Of a stretch of DNA of 64,000 bases, positions 8,959 through 17,095 are shown in pieces. A program made the translations under genes and the position numbers. Position 1 is the stretch's first letter. Each line of letters starts with the position of its first letter. Location: NCBI GenBank assembly GCA_963803735.1, contig CAWDNV010000022.1:62001-126000 (forward strand), given 5' to 3'. The notes under the pieces were generated by a model. It saw only the letters and a program-made list of their open reading frames with translations. It was not told the origin of the DNA and ran no database searches. Source of the stretch: Palsa-189 sp963803735 (GTDB lineage: Bacteria; Acidobacteriota; Terriglobia; Acidiferrales; UBA7541).

Positions 8959-9861
8959 ATGTTTGGAGGATGCGGCACGGCGTTAGTCACTCCATTCCGG
9001 CGCGATTTTTCGCTTGATGAACGGGCGCTCCATGCGTTGGTGCGCCGCCAGATCGATGCGGGGATCGATTTTCTCGTACCCTGCGGCACGACGGGCGAAA
9101 ATCCCACGCTAAGCCGGGAAGAGCACCTGCGGGTCGTAAAAATCACGATGGAAGAGGCGGCAGGCCGTGTTCCTGTACTTGCAGGAGCGGGAGGCTACAA
9201 CACCGCGGAAGTTGTGGCGCTCGCGAAGGAACTCGAATCGATGCGCGTGGACGGAATCCTCTCGGTAACTCCGTATTACAACAAACCGACGCCCGAAGGT
9301 CTTTATCAACACTATAAGGTGATCGCTTCGGCAATTTCGCTGCCTGTAATTGTATACAGCGTGCCTCGAAGGACGGCCACTAACGTCGACGTCAGCACAC
9401 TCAAGAGGCTCGCGGAAATCGAGAATATAGTTGGAATCAAGGAAGCTTCCGGCGACATCAGCCAAATCGCTTCCATACTCGGACATCTGCGGGAAAATTT
9501 TGTGCTGCTCTCGGGCGATGACGCGCTTGCGGTGCCCATCATCGCTCTCGGAGGCAAAGGCCTGATATCCGTGGTGTCCAATGAAATTCCCGCGGAGATG
9601 ACTCAGCTCGTTCACTATTGCCTCGAAGGCGATTTCGAGCGAGCGCGGCATTTGCAGCGACGATTTTTGCCGCTGATGGAAGTGAACTTCGTGGAGACGA
9701 GCCCCATTCCAGTGAAATCGGCTATGGCCGCTATGGGCTTGCTCGATCCGGTATGGCGGCTTCCGCTGTGTCCTCCTCGCCCCGAAAATGAGGAGAAAAT
9801 CCGCGGGGTGTTGGAGTGCTTAGGGCTTGTCGGAGACAGGCATGTTGCAAGAGCAAATTGA
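8959..9861 (+). CDS. dapA: 4-hydroxy-tetrahydrodipicolinate synthase
   Basis: A 300-residue TIM-barrel aldolase condensing pyruvate and aspartate semialdehyde. The pyruvate-binding CGTTGE loop, the catalytic-triad tyrosine in VIVYSVPRRT, and the Schiff-base lysine in GIKEASGD are all present. A GGAGGGG ribosome-binding site lies directly before the ATG. The 3' end overlaps dapD by 20 bases, pointing to translational coupling. Placement in the lysine-riboswitch operon confirms its role against other members of the family such as N-acetylneuraminate lyase. Confidence 0.95.
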   Translation: MFGGCGTALVTPFRRDFSLDERALHALVRRQIDAGIDFLVPCGTTGENPTLSREEHLRVVKITMEEAAGRVPVLAGAGGYNTAEVVALAKELESMRVDGILSVTPYYNKPTPEGLYQHYKVIASAISLPVIVYSVPRRTATNVDVSTLKRLAEIENIVGIKEASGDISQIASILGHLRENFVLLSGDDALAVPIIALGGKGLISVVSNEIPAEMTQLVHYCLEGDFERARHLQRRFLPLMEVNFVETSPIPVKSAMAAMGLLDPVWRLPLCPPRPENEEKIRGVLECLGLVGDRHVARAN

Positions 9862-10681
9862 GTCGCTCTTCGATAAGCCTCCAGAGCGATATAGCGACCA
9901 ACACCTTCGACTCTTCCAGCGATTCAAAGATGGCTTGAATGACGGCAGCATCCGTGCTGCCGAGCCCGATGCGAGTGCACCCACGGGCTGGCGCGTAAAC
10001 AGCTGGGTGAAAAAAGGGATTCTTCTCGGCTTTCGCATGGGCGCGGTTGTGGCGATGTCGCATAACGGCGGGGGCCAGGCATTCTTCGATAAGGCCACTT
10101 ATCCGCTCAAAAGCGTGAGTTTAACAAATGCAGTGCGCATCGTTCCGGGAGGATCGAGCCTGCGCGACGGCTGCTTTCTCGGCAAAGGCGTCACCTGCAT
10201 GCCTCCGATGTTCATCAACGTAGGCGCATACGTCGGAGAGCAGACGATGGTTGATTCGCATGCGCTCGTGGGAAGCTGCGCGCAAGTGGGCAAAAGCTGC
10301 CATATTTCCGCGGCGGCGCAGATCGGGGGAGTGCTCGAGCCAGTCGGCGCCATGCCCGTTATCATCGAGGACGAAGTGCTGGTCGGCGGAAACTGCGGAG
10401 TCTACGAAGGTACCGTCGTCAAACGCGGGGCTGTTCTGGGTACGGGAACGATTCTGAATCGCTCCACGCCGGTTTACGACGTCACAAGCGGAAATGTATT
10501 GACCGCGAGCGACGATCAGCCTTTGATCATTCCCGAAAAAGCCGTCGTTGTGGCCGGCTCGCGCGCCATTTCCAAAGGCCGCGGCAAAGATTGGGGGCTT
10601 TCCCTCTACACGCCCGTGATCGTGAAATACCGCGACGCCAAGACCGACCTGCGTACCCAACTCGAAGATCTGCTTCGCTAA
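9842..10681 (+). CDS. dapD: Tetrahydrodipicolinate N-succinyltransferase
   Basis: A 279-residue left-handed beta-helix acyltransferase. Hexapeptide repeats run from about residue 105 (GCFLGKGV, MFINVGAYVGE, SAAAQIGGVLEP, VLVGGNCGVYEGTVVKRGAVLGTGTIL). It transfers succinyl from succinyl-CoA to tetrahydrodipicolinate, fixing the pathway as the succinylase branch and matching the dapE at the operon head. The ATG at 9842 has a GGAG six bases upstream. A TTG at 9827 in frame is a poorer choice. The start lies inside dapA and the stop is only four bases from the stop of the convergent thrB. Confidence 0.93.
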   Translation: MLQEQIESLFDKPPERYSDQHLRLFQRFKDGLNDGSIRAAEPDASAPTGWRVNSWVKKGILLGFRMGAVVAMSHNGGGQAFFDKATYPLKSVSLTNAVRIVPGGSSLRDGCFLGKGVTCMPPMFINVGAYVGEQTMVDSHALVGSCAQVGKSCHISAAAQIGGVLEPVGAMPVIIEDEVLVGGNCGVYEGTVVKRGAVLGTGTILNRSTPVYDVTSGNVLTASDDQPLIIPEKAVVVAGSRAISKGRGKDWGLSLYTPVIVKYRDAKTDLRTQLEDLLR

Positions 10682-10685
10682 TCGT

Positions 10686-11663
10686 TCAACGCTGCGTTCG
10701 AACGCGCGATTCAGCCGCTTCAACCGCGTGCAAATCTCCCGATAAAACTTTTGCGCCGCTATTATCCGCTTTCAACGTGACAGACCGGGCGGTGGTTCCC
10801 TTGCGCTGGAATTCTTCTACTAATGCTTCGCCGATTTCTTTGGAGCTGTGCCGTGCGATGGCCATTACTGCGGAGCCCGCGCCACTCAGGAATATTCCGG
10901 CCAGACCCGCATGCCGGAACGCGAGACATTCTGCAATTCCCGGAACCAAAAGCGCGCGATAAGGCTGGTGGAGCCTATCGTTGAACAGTTCCGGCGAAAG
11001 CTCGCCGCCGGAGAAGAAGTGCGCCGCAAGTAAAGCGGTGCGCTGCAGGTTGGCGACGACATCGCGGCGGGAGTATTCCGCGGGAAGGACGGCGCGCGCC
11101 CTTTCTGTTGGCAGCGGGACATCGGGAATTATGGCGATGAAGTCCAGAGCCGGCGAGACATTTGTCTTGGCGACCAATACGCTCGCGGCGTCTTCCGGTG
11201 TTGCGGCAAGCACAAAGCCGCCGTGCAGAGCGGCGGCGACATTGTCAGGATGGCCTTCGATTTCGGCTGCGACGCGAAGAGCATCCGCGAACGAGAGTTC
11301 GTTACCGGAGAGTTTTCCGCCCAAGAGAACTCCCGCGACGATCGCGGCTGCGCTGGAACCAAGGCCCACGCCGAGCGGGATGTCGTTCTGCACGTCGAGC
11401 TGCACAGCAGGAAGTGAGGCGTGCACGGTGGACGCGGCGCGTTGCATTGACTTGATGATCAGATTGCTTGCGTCGAGCGAAATCTGATCGGCATTCGGAC
11501 CGCGATAGGAAACCAGGGCGGATTTTGCGGGCGTGGCTGAAGCGCGCAAATAAAGATTCAGCGCGATCGCGGCGCAATCGAAAGCGCATCCGACGTTGGC
11601 GCAGGAAGCGGGAACGACAACAGAAAAAACGGAGCCGCCTGAAATGGAAGAATCAGACGGCAC
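10686..11663 (-). CDS. thrB: Homoserine kinase
   Basis: A 325-residue GHMP-family kinase converting homoserine to O-phosphohomoserine. The N-terminal VVVPASCANVGCAFD block and the ATP-binding loop PLGVGLGSSAAA are intact, and a C-terminal FLSGAGSAVMA strand matches the GHMP motif 3. It begins 2 bp after the thrC stop on the same strand, so thrC-thrB form one operon under the SAM-I leader upstream of thrC. Its 3' end converges with dapD with 4 bp between stop codons. Confidence 0.93.
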   Translation of the reverse strand: MPSDSSISGGSVFSVVVPASCANVGCAFDCAAIALNLYLRASATPAKSALVSYRGPNADQISLDASNLIIKSMQRAASTVHASLPAVQLDVQNDIPLGVGLGSSAAAIVAGVLLGGKLSGNELSFADALRVAAEIEGHPDNVAAALHGGFVLAATPEDAASVLVAKTNVSPALDFIAIIPDVPLPTERARAVLPAEYSRRDVVANLQRTALLAAHFFSGGELSPELFNDRLHQPYRALLVPGIAECLAFRHAGLAGIFLSGAGSAVMAIARHSSKEIGEALVEEFQRKGTTARSVTLKADNSGAKVLSGDLHAVEAAESRVRTQR

Positions 11664-11665
11664 GA

Positions 11666-12916
11666 CTACGAGACGGCAGAAACGGCCATAGCCTGTCCTA
11701 TGTATTTCTCAAAGGCGGCCAGGCGCGGCTCAATGGCATCCTCGATAGCGTAACGGCCGGCGAGCGCGTCGGTGGTTTTTAGGCCGTTACCGGTGACGCA
11801 AAGGACGGTTTCTTCATCGGGCCGTATGCGTCCCTGTTCGATCAACGACTTCGCGCATCCGACGGTAACGCCCGCAGCGGTTTCGCCGAAAATTCCCTCT
11901 GTAGTGGCGAGAAGCTCCATGCTGGTTACGATCTCTACGTCCGAAACATCCTCGGACCAGCCACCACTCGAGCGAATGGCGCGGGTGGCGTAGAGCCCAT
12001 CCGCGGGATTACCGATGGCCAGCGAGCGCGCGATGGTAGAGGGCTTCTGCGGATCGATTTCGTCTGCACCGCGCTTTACAGCGCTGGAGATGGGTGAACA
12101 GCCGGTGGCCTGCGCTCCGAAAAATCGCACCGTCTTGGATTCCACGATTCCGAGCGCGATCAATTCGTTGAAAGCTTTATAAATTTTGGTAATAAGCGAA
12201 CCGCCGGCCATCGGAACGACGATGTTATCGGGGAGCCGCCAGCCGAGCTGCTCGGCAATTTCGTACCCCACGGTCTTTGACCCTTCCGCGTAGTAGGGTC
12301 GCAGATTGATGTTCACGAAGCCCCACTGAAAACGCTCACCAATCTGCGAACACAGGCGGTTGACCTGATCGTAATTTCCGGCAATGCGGACCAGGCGGGC
12401 GCCGAAAATTTGAGTGCCAAGAATCTTCGCGGGCTCGAGATCAGCGGGAATGAAGATCCACGCGTCTAAGCCCTGCCGAGCGGCCTGGGCCGCAACGGCG
12501 TTGGCGAGATTCCCCGTAGAGGAGCAACTGACTGTCTGGAATCCGAAGGCTTTGGCATTTGCCAGAGCCACGGCCACGACGCGATCTTTGAAAGAAAGCG
12601 TGGGGAAATTTACGGCGTCGTTTTTTATATATAGGCGGCGCGAGCCAATCTGAGCGCCGAGCCGGGCCGCTGAGACCAGCGGCGTCATGCCTACGGGAAT
12701 TTCGGGCTTGTATCCTGCCGGAATCGGTAAGAGTTCCGAATAGCGCCAGAGGTTTACGGGACGGCGGGCGATATTATCGCGCGTGAACGTCGAGCGCGCG
12801 ACATCGAAGTCATATTTGACGTCGAGCGGGGCGAGGCAGTCTTCACAGATCGAGCTGGGACGATTGCCCCAGTCGCGGTTACATTCGCGGCAGCGCAACG
12901 TGTAGTGTTCGCTCAT
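11666..12916 (-). CDS. thrC: Threonine synthase
   Basis: A 416-residue PLP enzyme producing threonine from O-phosphohomoserine. It opens with a zinc-ribbon-like segment (CRECN, then CEDC, residues about 9-29), common in the archaeal/plant-like ThrC class. The PLP lysine lies in LSFKDRVV and the phosphate loop is the Gly-rich AGGSLITK region. The family can be confused with cysteate synthase, but adjacency to thrB settles the assignment. The ATG has a TGGAG seven bases upstream. Between this start and the promoter lie an intrinsic terminator and a SAM-I aptamer. Confidence 0.93.
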   Translation of the reverse strand: MSEHYTLRCRECNRDWGNRPSSICEDCLAPLDVKYDFDVARSTFTRDNIARRPVNLWRYSELLPIPAGYKPEIPVGMTPLVSAARLGAQIGSRRLYIKNDAVNFPTLSFKDRVVAVALANAKAFGFQTVSCSSTGNLANAVAAQAARQGLDAWIFIPADLEPAKILGTQIFGARLVRIAGNYDQVNRLCSQIGERFQWGFVNINLRPYYAEGSKTVGYEIAEQLGWRLPDNIVVPMAGGSLITKIYKAFNELIALGIVESKTVRFFGAQATGCSPISSAVKRGADEIDPQKPSTIARSLAIGNPADGLYATRAIRSSGGWSEDVSDVEIVTSMELLATTEGIFGETAAGVTVGCAKSLIEQGRIRPDEETVLCVTGNGLKTTDALAGRYAIEDAIEPRLAAFEKYIGQAMAVSAVS

Positions 12917-12950
12917 AGCGGTCTCCAGGCTACGCTGGGCCCCTGCGCGC

Positions 12951-12989
12951 CAAAAAAAATGCCTCGTTCCGGGTGTGGGGGAACGAGGC
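12951..12989 (-). terminator. Intrinsic terminator of the SAM-I leader
   Basis: A perfect 10-bp stem (12961-12970 with 12980-12989, GCCTCGTTCC/GGAACGAGGC), a 9-base loop, then eight Ts on the minus strand. It stands between the SAM-I aptamer and thrC, where the riboswitch expression platform is expected. Ligand binding should favour this hairpin and stop transcription before thrC. Confidence 0.9.
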
Positions 12990-13007
12990 GAAAAGCTTAT
13001 TACCGAG

Positions 13008-13119
13008 CTTCATGTCCCCCGCAAACCGGGCGGGAATTGGCACCTGCGACCGGCCAACAGCGCCGGTCCGGTTGTCGTGGCTTCGTCGGGCCCGAACCCC
13101 TCAGCCACTCTGCATGAAG
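13008..13119 (-). promoter_or_regulatory. SAM-I (S-box) riboswitch upstream of thrC-thrB
   Basis: Read on the minus strand, the leader shows S-box blocks in order: CTTCATG (P1), CAGAGTGGCTGAGGG, GGCCCGACGAAGCCACG, ACAACCGG, GGTGCCAATTCCCGCCC, and GGGGACATGAAG closing P1. P1 pairs 13113-13119 with 13008-13014. The GACGAAGCC block replaces the more usual GATGAAACC but keeps the kink-turn/pseudoknot layout. A textbook terminator follows 19 bases later, so repression by transcription termination at high SAM is expected. Placing threonine genes under SAM control is unusual. Confidence 0.87.
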
Positions 13120-13151
13120 ATCGCTCCGCGCAACTGCATCGCGGATGAACA

Positions 13152-13181
13152 ATGGTATCTAGGCTGCCGAGCGTTCGTCAA
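13152..13181 (-). promoter_or_regulatory. Candidate sigma-70 promoter of the SAM-I/thrCB transcript
   Basis: On the minus strand TTGACG (13181-13176) and TACCAT (13157-13152) are spaced by 18 bases. The start of transcription would fall about 25 bases before the SAM-I P1 helix, a fitting distance. The remaining bases up to the gene at 13352 hold nothing else I can support apart from that gene's ribosome-binding site. Confidence 0.5.
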
Positions 13182-13351
13182 GTCCTTAGGCTGTCGGCCC
13201 ACCGAGCGTCCGAGCAAACATGGGGCAGTCAGCCGCAACCGACGACTGCTTGCAGCTTAGGGTATTTGTCGGCGTGGCCTAATATCTTTCGGGTATCGAC
13301 AGGGTGGACGTTCTCGGCTATTTCGAGTAGGCATCGAAAAGGAGGCAAGGA

Positions 13352-13621
13352 ATGAAACGTCTTTCACTTATCGTGACCCTAGCCGCATTGTTTGGGCTGG
13401 GAGCATATGAGGCTCGGGCCACCACTCCGCAGGATACTGGGACGACGGCCAAACAGGATGCTAAGGAAGCCGGCCACGACACGAAGAACGCGGCGAAGAA
13501 GACTGGCAGCGCAGTGAAAAAGGGAAGCAAGAAAGTCGCCAATACGGGTGCCAAGGGCGTGAAGAAGGGCGCACAAAAGACCGAGCAGGGCGCAGGGAAG
13601 GTTCAAGACAAGACGCAGTAA
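13352..13621 (+). CDS. Small secreted Lys/Ala/Thr-rich protein
   Basis: An 89-residue protein with a Sec signal peptide (MKRLSLIVTLAALFGLGAYEARA) and a mature part made almost wholly of Lys, Ala, Gly, Thr, Gln and Asp. Short repeats such as KKTGSAVKKGSKK and KGVKKGAQK recall histone-H1-like or LEA-like disordered sequences. An excellent AAAGGAGG ribosome-binding site lies before the ATG. No known family is assignable. The mature peptide should be basic and unfolded in the periplasm, perhaps binding the wall or other polyanions; that is a guess from composition. Confidence 0.7.
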   Translation: MKRLSLIVTLAALFGLGAYEARATTPQDTGTTAKQDAKEAGHDTKNAAKKTGSAVKKGSKKVANTGAKGVKKGAQKTEQGAGKVQDKTQ

Positions 13622-13755
13622 TTCACGCCAGTCCAGCCGAGAGTCACAGCTCGAAAACCAACATCAACGGCAGATCCCCCGGCCAGTATGAGGGCCGAGG
13701 GGACGGGCACATGATTCATGATTATTGATGCGCTGGTGCAGGAGCGGAGGGCAAG

Positions 13756-14439
13756 ATGGCCTCGAGAGCGTTCGAATTATTGCCGAGACCGGTAAGGCGG
13801 TTGATGCGGAGAAACGAGCACAGTGCGTGGAAGGGGTTATTGGCGGGCGCCGTAGGGGGATTGGTCGGAACCATTGCGATGACGGAGTTTCAAAAGGGCT
13901 GGCAAAAAGTGTCCGAGAAGAGGCTCTCCGGCGATCGACGGAAGGAGCAGAAAACGTCGCGCGCACGGTCTTTCGAGGAGCGCGCACGGTCTTTCGAGGA
14001 GAAGGAAGATGCGACGATGAAGGCCGCTGGGAAGCTGGCACAGGCAGCCGGCCGGGAACTGACGCACGAAGAAAAGAAGCGAGTTTCGCCGCTCGTTCAC
14101 TACGGATTCGGGACGGCCATGGGCGCGCTCTACGGCATGGCGATGGAAACATCGCCGCGCGGGGTGCGGGCGCAACGCATTCCCGTGTTTGGCAGCCTCT
14201 TCGGATCTGCTCTTTTTCTGGGAGCAGACGAGATGTCGGTGCCTGCACTGGGTCTGTCCGAGGCCGCGGAGAGTCCGGCATCGCATTTATACGCTTGGGC
14301 TTCACATCTGGTTTATGGCTTGACGACCGAATTCGTGCGCCGGCAGGTGCGGCAGCGATTTAATCGAACGAAAAACCGAGAGCACTTTTCTGCGCACCGG
14401 CTGGGTATCGCACTTCGGCTCCAGCGCCCGGTCAGCTAA
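13756..14439 (+). CDS. DUF1440/YagU-like membrane protein
   Basis: A 227-residue protein. An N-terminal Gly-rich helix (LLAGAVGGLVGTIAMTEFQKG) and two more hydrophobic helices (HYGFGTAMGALYGMA, IPVFGSLFGSALFLGADEM) resemble the DUF1440 inner-membrane family, one member of which (YagU) is tied to acid tolerance in E. coli. A charged cytoplasmic-like segment (about 55-115) links the first and second helices and contains a duplicated RARSFEE heptad caused by a 21-bp tandem repeat. A GGAGCGGAGGG ribosome-binding region precedes the ATG. The family assignment is by overall pattern and only moderately sure. Confidence 0.65.
   Translation: MASRAFELLPRPVRRLMRRNEHSAWKGLLAGAVGGLVGTIAMTEFQKGWQKVSEKRLSGDRRKEQKTSRARSFEERARSFEEKEDATMKAAGKLAQAAGRELTHEEKKRVSPLVHYGFGTAMGALYGMAMETSPRGVRAQRIPVFGSLFGSALFLGADEMSVPALGLSEAAESPASHLYAWASHLVYGLTTEFVRRQVRQRFNRTKNREHFSAHRLGIALRLQRPVS
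13960..14001 (+). repeat. 21-bp perfect tandem duplication inside the DUF1440-like gene
   Basis: Two identical 21-bp copies (13960-13980 and 13981-14001) encode the heptad RARSFEE twice in frame. The repeat length is a multiple of three, so copy-number change would lengthen or shorten the linker without breaking the gene. Confidence 0.95.
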
Positions 14440-14499
14440 CTCCAAATAGTTCTATAACTCGTCATAGTTACGGTATATCCCTTTGGAACATGTGTCGGT

Positions 14500-14515
14500 C
14501 CGGTTAATTGACCGG
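14500..14515 (+). promoter_or_regulatory. Palindrome upstream of TPR gene, possible operator
   Basis: CCGGTTAATTGACCGG is an inverted repeat broken only at the inner pair. It overlaps a TTGACC that could serve as a -35 box (14507-14512, with TACCCT 17 bases on). It lies about 110 bp before the TPR gene and 60 bp after the previous stop. It could be an operator or just the base of a weak terminator. Confidence 0.3.
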
Positions 14516-14623
14516 CCCTGCCGTGCGGTCTACCCTTTATAAACTTGCGCTGTCTCTTACGCCGGCCGCGTCCAGCTCCGGTTTTGCTCCTGGTCCGCGC
14601 GAGCATCTGCCAAGGAGAGCGTT

Positions 14624-15853
14624 GTGTTCCCTTTTCGAAAAATGGCCTATGGGTGTGGTGCATTCATTTTCATTCTTAGCCTGCTTCAGAACGCTTCCGC
14701 GCAACAAAACAATTGGGATGAGCTAAACGCGCGCGTTGATTCGCTTTATCAACAGGGCAAATACGGAGCGGCGGTCGCCGCGGCTCACCAGCTTGTGGAT
14801 TTTGCGCAGGAGAAATTCGGGGCCGAGGCGCCTAATGTCGCGGCGTGTCTGAATAAGCTGGCTGTTTTGTATGAAGAGGTGGGAAATTTGGCCGATGCCG
14901 AGCCGCTTTACGAACGGGCGCTGGAAATTCGCGAGCGGTCTGCGGGGCCCGACAATCCGGAGATAGCTGCGAGCCTGAATAACCTTGGGGCGCTTTATGC
15001 CGATCAGGGCAAGTATGCGCAGGCCGAGCCGCTTTATGAACGCGCTCTGGCGATTCGCGAAAAAGCGCTTGATGGGAATAATCCCGATCTAGCGACGAGC
15101 CTCAATAATTTGGCTGTGCTTTACGATTTCGAGGGACGTGAAGAAGACGCGCTGCCGCTTTATGAGCGCGCGCTGGCGATTCGCGAAAGAGCGTTCGCAC
15201 CGAATCATCCCGAAGTAGCCAAGAGTCTGGTAAATCTCGCGGGCGTGTACCGCGAAGAGAGTCGATATTCGGAGGCTGAGCCGCTGTATCGCAGGGCGCT
15301 AGCCATCGATGAAAAGACTTTCGGTCCGGAAGAGCCGGAAATCGCGACGACACTCGACGATCTCGGAACCGTCTACATTGCCGAAGGGAAGTACGCGGAC
15401 GCCGAGCCACTCTATAAACGCGCCACGGCTTTGGCGGAGAGAAATTTCGCCAAGCAGCCGCTGGCGGCCACGATATTCACTGACTTTGCCAAGCTGGATG
15501 TAGCTGAGGGGCATTATGCTTCGGCCGAACCGTTGGATATTCGCGCTCTCGCCATCCTAGAAGAGAATTTCGGGTCGAACAGCCCGCGACTTGCACCCAT
15601 TCTGGGGGGGCTGAGTGAAGTTTTGTACTTGCAGGGGCGTTACATGGAAGCCACGACAGCGCTGCAACGCGAGCTCGAGATTCAGGAAAAAGCTCTCGGC
15701 CGGGATGATGCAGCCTTGGTTCCTATCCTCGATAATTATGCCAGCCTGCTGCTGAAAACCAATCACACTGCAGAAGCTGCACAAGCCGAGGCGCGCTTGA
15801 GGGCCATTCGGACGAAAGCGAACGCTACAGCAAGCAGCGACCCCGCCAACTGA
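14624..15853 (+). CDS. Secreted kinesin-light-chain-type TPR protein
   Basis: A 409-residue protein with a signal peptide (hydrophobic core GAFIFILSLL, cleavage near ASAQ) followed by about eight 42-residue tetratricopeptide repeats. Each has the TPR_10/12 pattern LNNLGxLYxxQGxYxxAEPLYERALAIRE. Such arrays form a curved surface for protein binding, here in the periplasm or at the outer membrane. The partner is unknown. The start is GTG with AAGGAG six bases upstream; the next in-frame ATG lies six codons later without a site. The C-terminal repeats are more degenerate. Confidence 0.85.
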   Translation: MFPFRKMAYGCGAFIFILSLLQNASAQQNNWDELNARVDSLYQQGKYGAAVAAAHQLVDFAQEKFGAEAPNVAACLNKLAVLYEEVGNLADAEPLYERALEIRERSAGPDNPEIAASLNNLGALYADQGKYAQAEPLYERALAIREKALDGNNPDLATSLNNLAVLYDFEGREEDALPLYERALAIRERAFAPNHPEVAKSLVNLAGVYREESRYSEAEPLYRRALAIDEKTFGPEEPEIATTLDDLGTVYIAEGKYADAEPLYKRATALAERNFAKQPLAATIFTDFAKLDVAEGHYASAEPLDIRALAILEENFGSNSPRLAPILGGLSEVLYLQGRYMEATTALQRELEIQEKALGRDDAALVPILDNYASLLLKTNHTAEAAQAEARLRAIRTKANATASSDPAN

Positions 15854-16021
15854 AAACGCATTACACGCTTCGTTAGCTCCGGAAGAACTTGCCCGCCATT
15901 CCGGTAGGGACTATATTCTCGACCAAGTTTGGGGTCGGTATCTTCGTCCGGCCTTTCCTAATTCCGGCTTATTTGCTCAGGCCGACACGACAAAGTTGTA
16001 TTGAACGCAGGAGGGAGGAGC

Positions 16022-17059
16022 ATGAGACAGCGGATATCAGGGCTCCTTTCCCCGAGTGTGGCGCTTTCCTGCCTTGCCGTCGTCACTGGATTGGCCGCGC
16101 AAGACTCTGCTGCTTTGACGCCTAAGACTCCGATCTCTTTAACCAAGGTCGAAGGACGCATGGATCACCTCGGCATCGATGTGAAGGGGCAACGCCTCTT
16201 CGCAACTGCGTTTGATAATCACACGCTGGAAGTTATCGATCTGAAGACAGGCCGCCAAATTCACACCATTCCCAGTCTGGACGAACCTCAGGGCGCGTAT
16301 TTTGATTCCGAGACCAATCGCCTGTTTGTGGCGTGTGGCGGGGACGGCACGGTAAAAATCTTCGACGGCAGCACATTTAAGCTTCTGCAAACGGTGACGC
16401 TCGACCTCGATGCCGACAATGTCCGATACGACGCGCGAGCCAAACACATTGTGGTCGGCTTCGGAGGAGAGAAGTTTCTCGGGGGCAAAGTAACGCGACC
16501 CGGAGGGGGAGGCGCGCTGGAGGTTCTGGACCTGATGGGGAAAAGAGTTGCGGAAATTCCGACGGATGCTCATCCGGAATCCTTTCAGCTGGAAAAAATG
16601 GGAACGCGGGTTTTCGTGAACGTTCCGGATAAGCAGGAAGTGGAAGTTGCCGATCTTGGGAAGGGCACGGTCCTGGCGCACTGGAAAGTTAGCTGCACCA
16701 CGAATTTCCCCATGGCGCTCGACGAAGCGCATCATCGGCTGTTCGTCGGCTGCCGGATTCCTGCACGGCTGGCCGTATTCGACACGGAGACCGGGAAAAT
16801 TGTGGCTTCGCCGGAGATTGTCGAACATACCGATGACCTCTTCTTCGACGCGAGCAAGGGCCGGATTTACATTCTCGGCGAAGGCTTCATCGAGGCTTGG
16901 CAGGAGAAGGATCCCGACCACTATGAGCGCAGTGGGCGCTATCCGACCCCCGCTGACGGGCGCACTGGCTTGTTTGTGGCGGATCGGGGGGAACTTTTCG
17001 AAACCATTCCGCACCACGGCCAGCAGGGAGCGGAGATTCTGGTTTATTCGACCAAGTAA
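16022..17059 (+). CDS. Secreted YncE-like beta-propeller protein
   Basis: A 345-residue exported protein (signal peptide ending near GLAAQ). Repeated blades of the YVTN/YncE type are seen, for example NHTLEVIDLKTGRQIHTIP and DGTVKIFDGSTFKLLQTV. It should form a seven-bladed propeller in the periplasm. No catalytic residues can be named, and YncE-like proteins bind DNA or partner proteins. The start is the ATG after GGGAGGAGC; the longer frame from 16001 lacks a site. A second propeller gene of like size follows after 36 bp, so the two are probably co-transcribed paralogues. Confidence 0.8.
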   Translation: MRQRISGLLSPSVALSCLAVVTGLAAQDSAALTPKTPISLTKVEGRMDHLGIDVKGQRLFATAFDNHTLEVIDLKTGRQIHTIPSLDEPQGAYFDSETNRLFVACGGDGTVKIFDGSTFKLLQTVTLDLDADNVRYDARAKHIVVGFGGEKFLGGKVTRPGGGGALEVLDLMGKRVAEIPTDAHPESFQLEKMGTRVFVNVPDKQEVEVADLGKGTVLAHWKVSCTTNFPMALDEAHHRLFVGCRIPARLAVFDTETGKIVASPEIVEHTDDLFFDASKGRIYILGEGFIEAWQEKDPDHYERSGRYPTPADGRTGLFVADRGELFETIPHHGQQGAEILVYSTK

Positions 17060-17095
17060 TTGGGGCTGTCAAGAATTCAAGCGAGGAGGCCTAGC

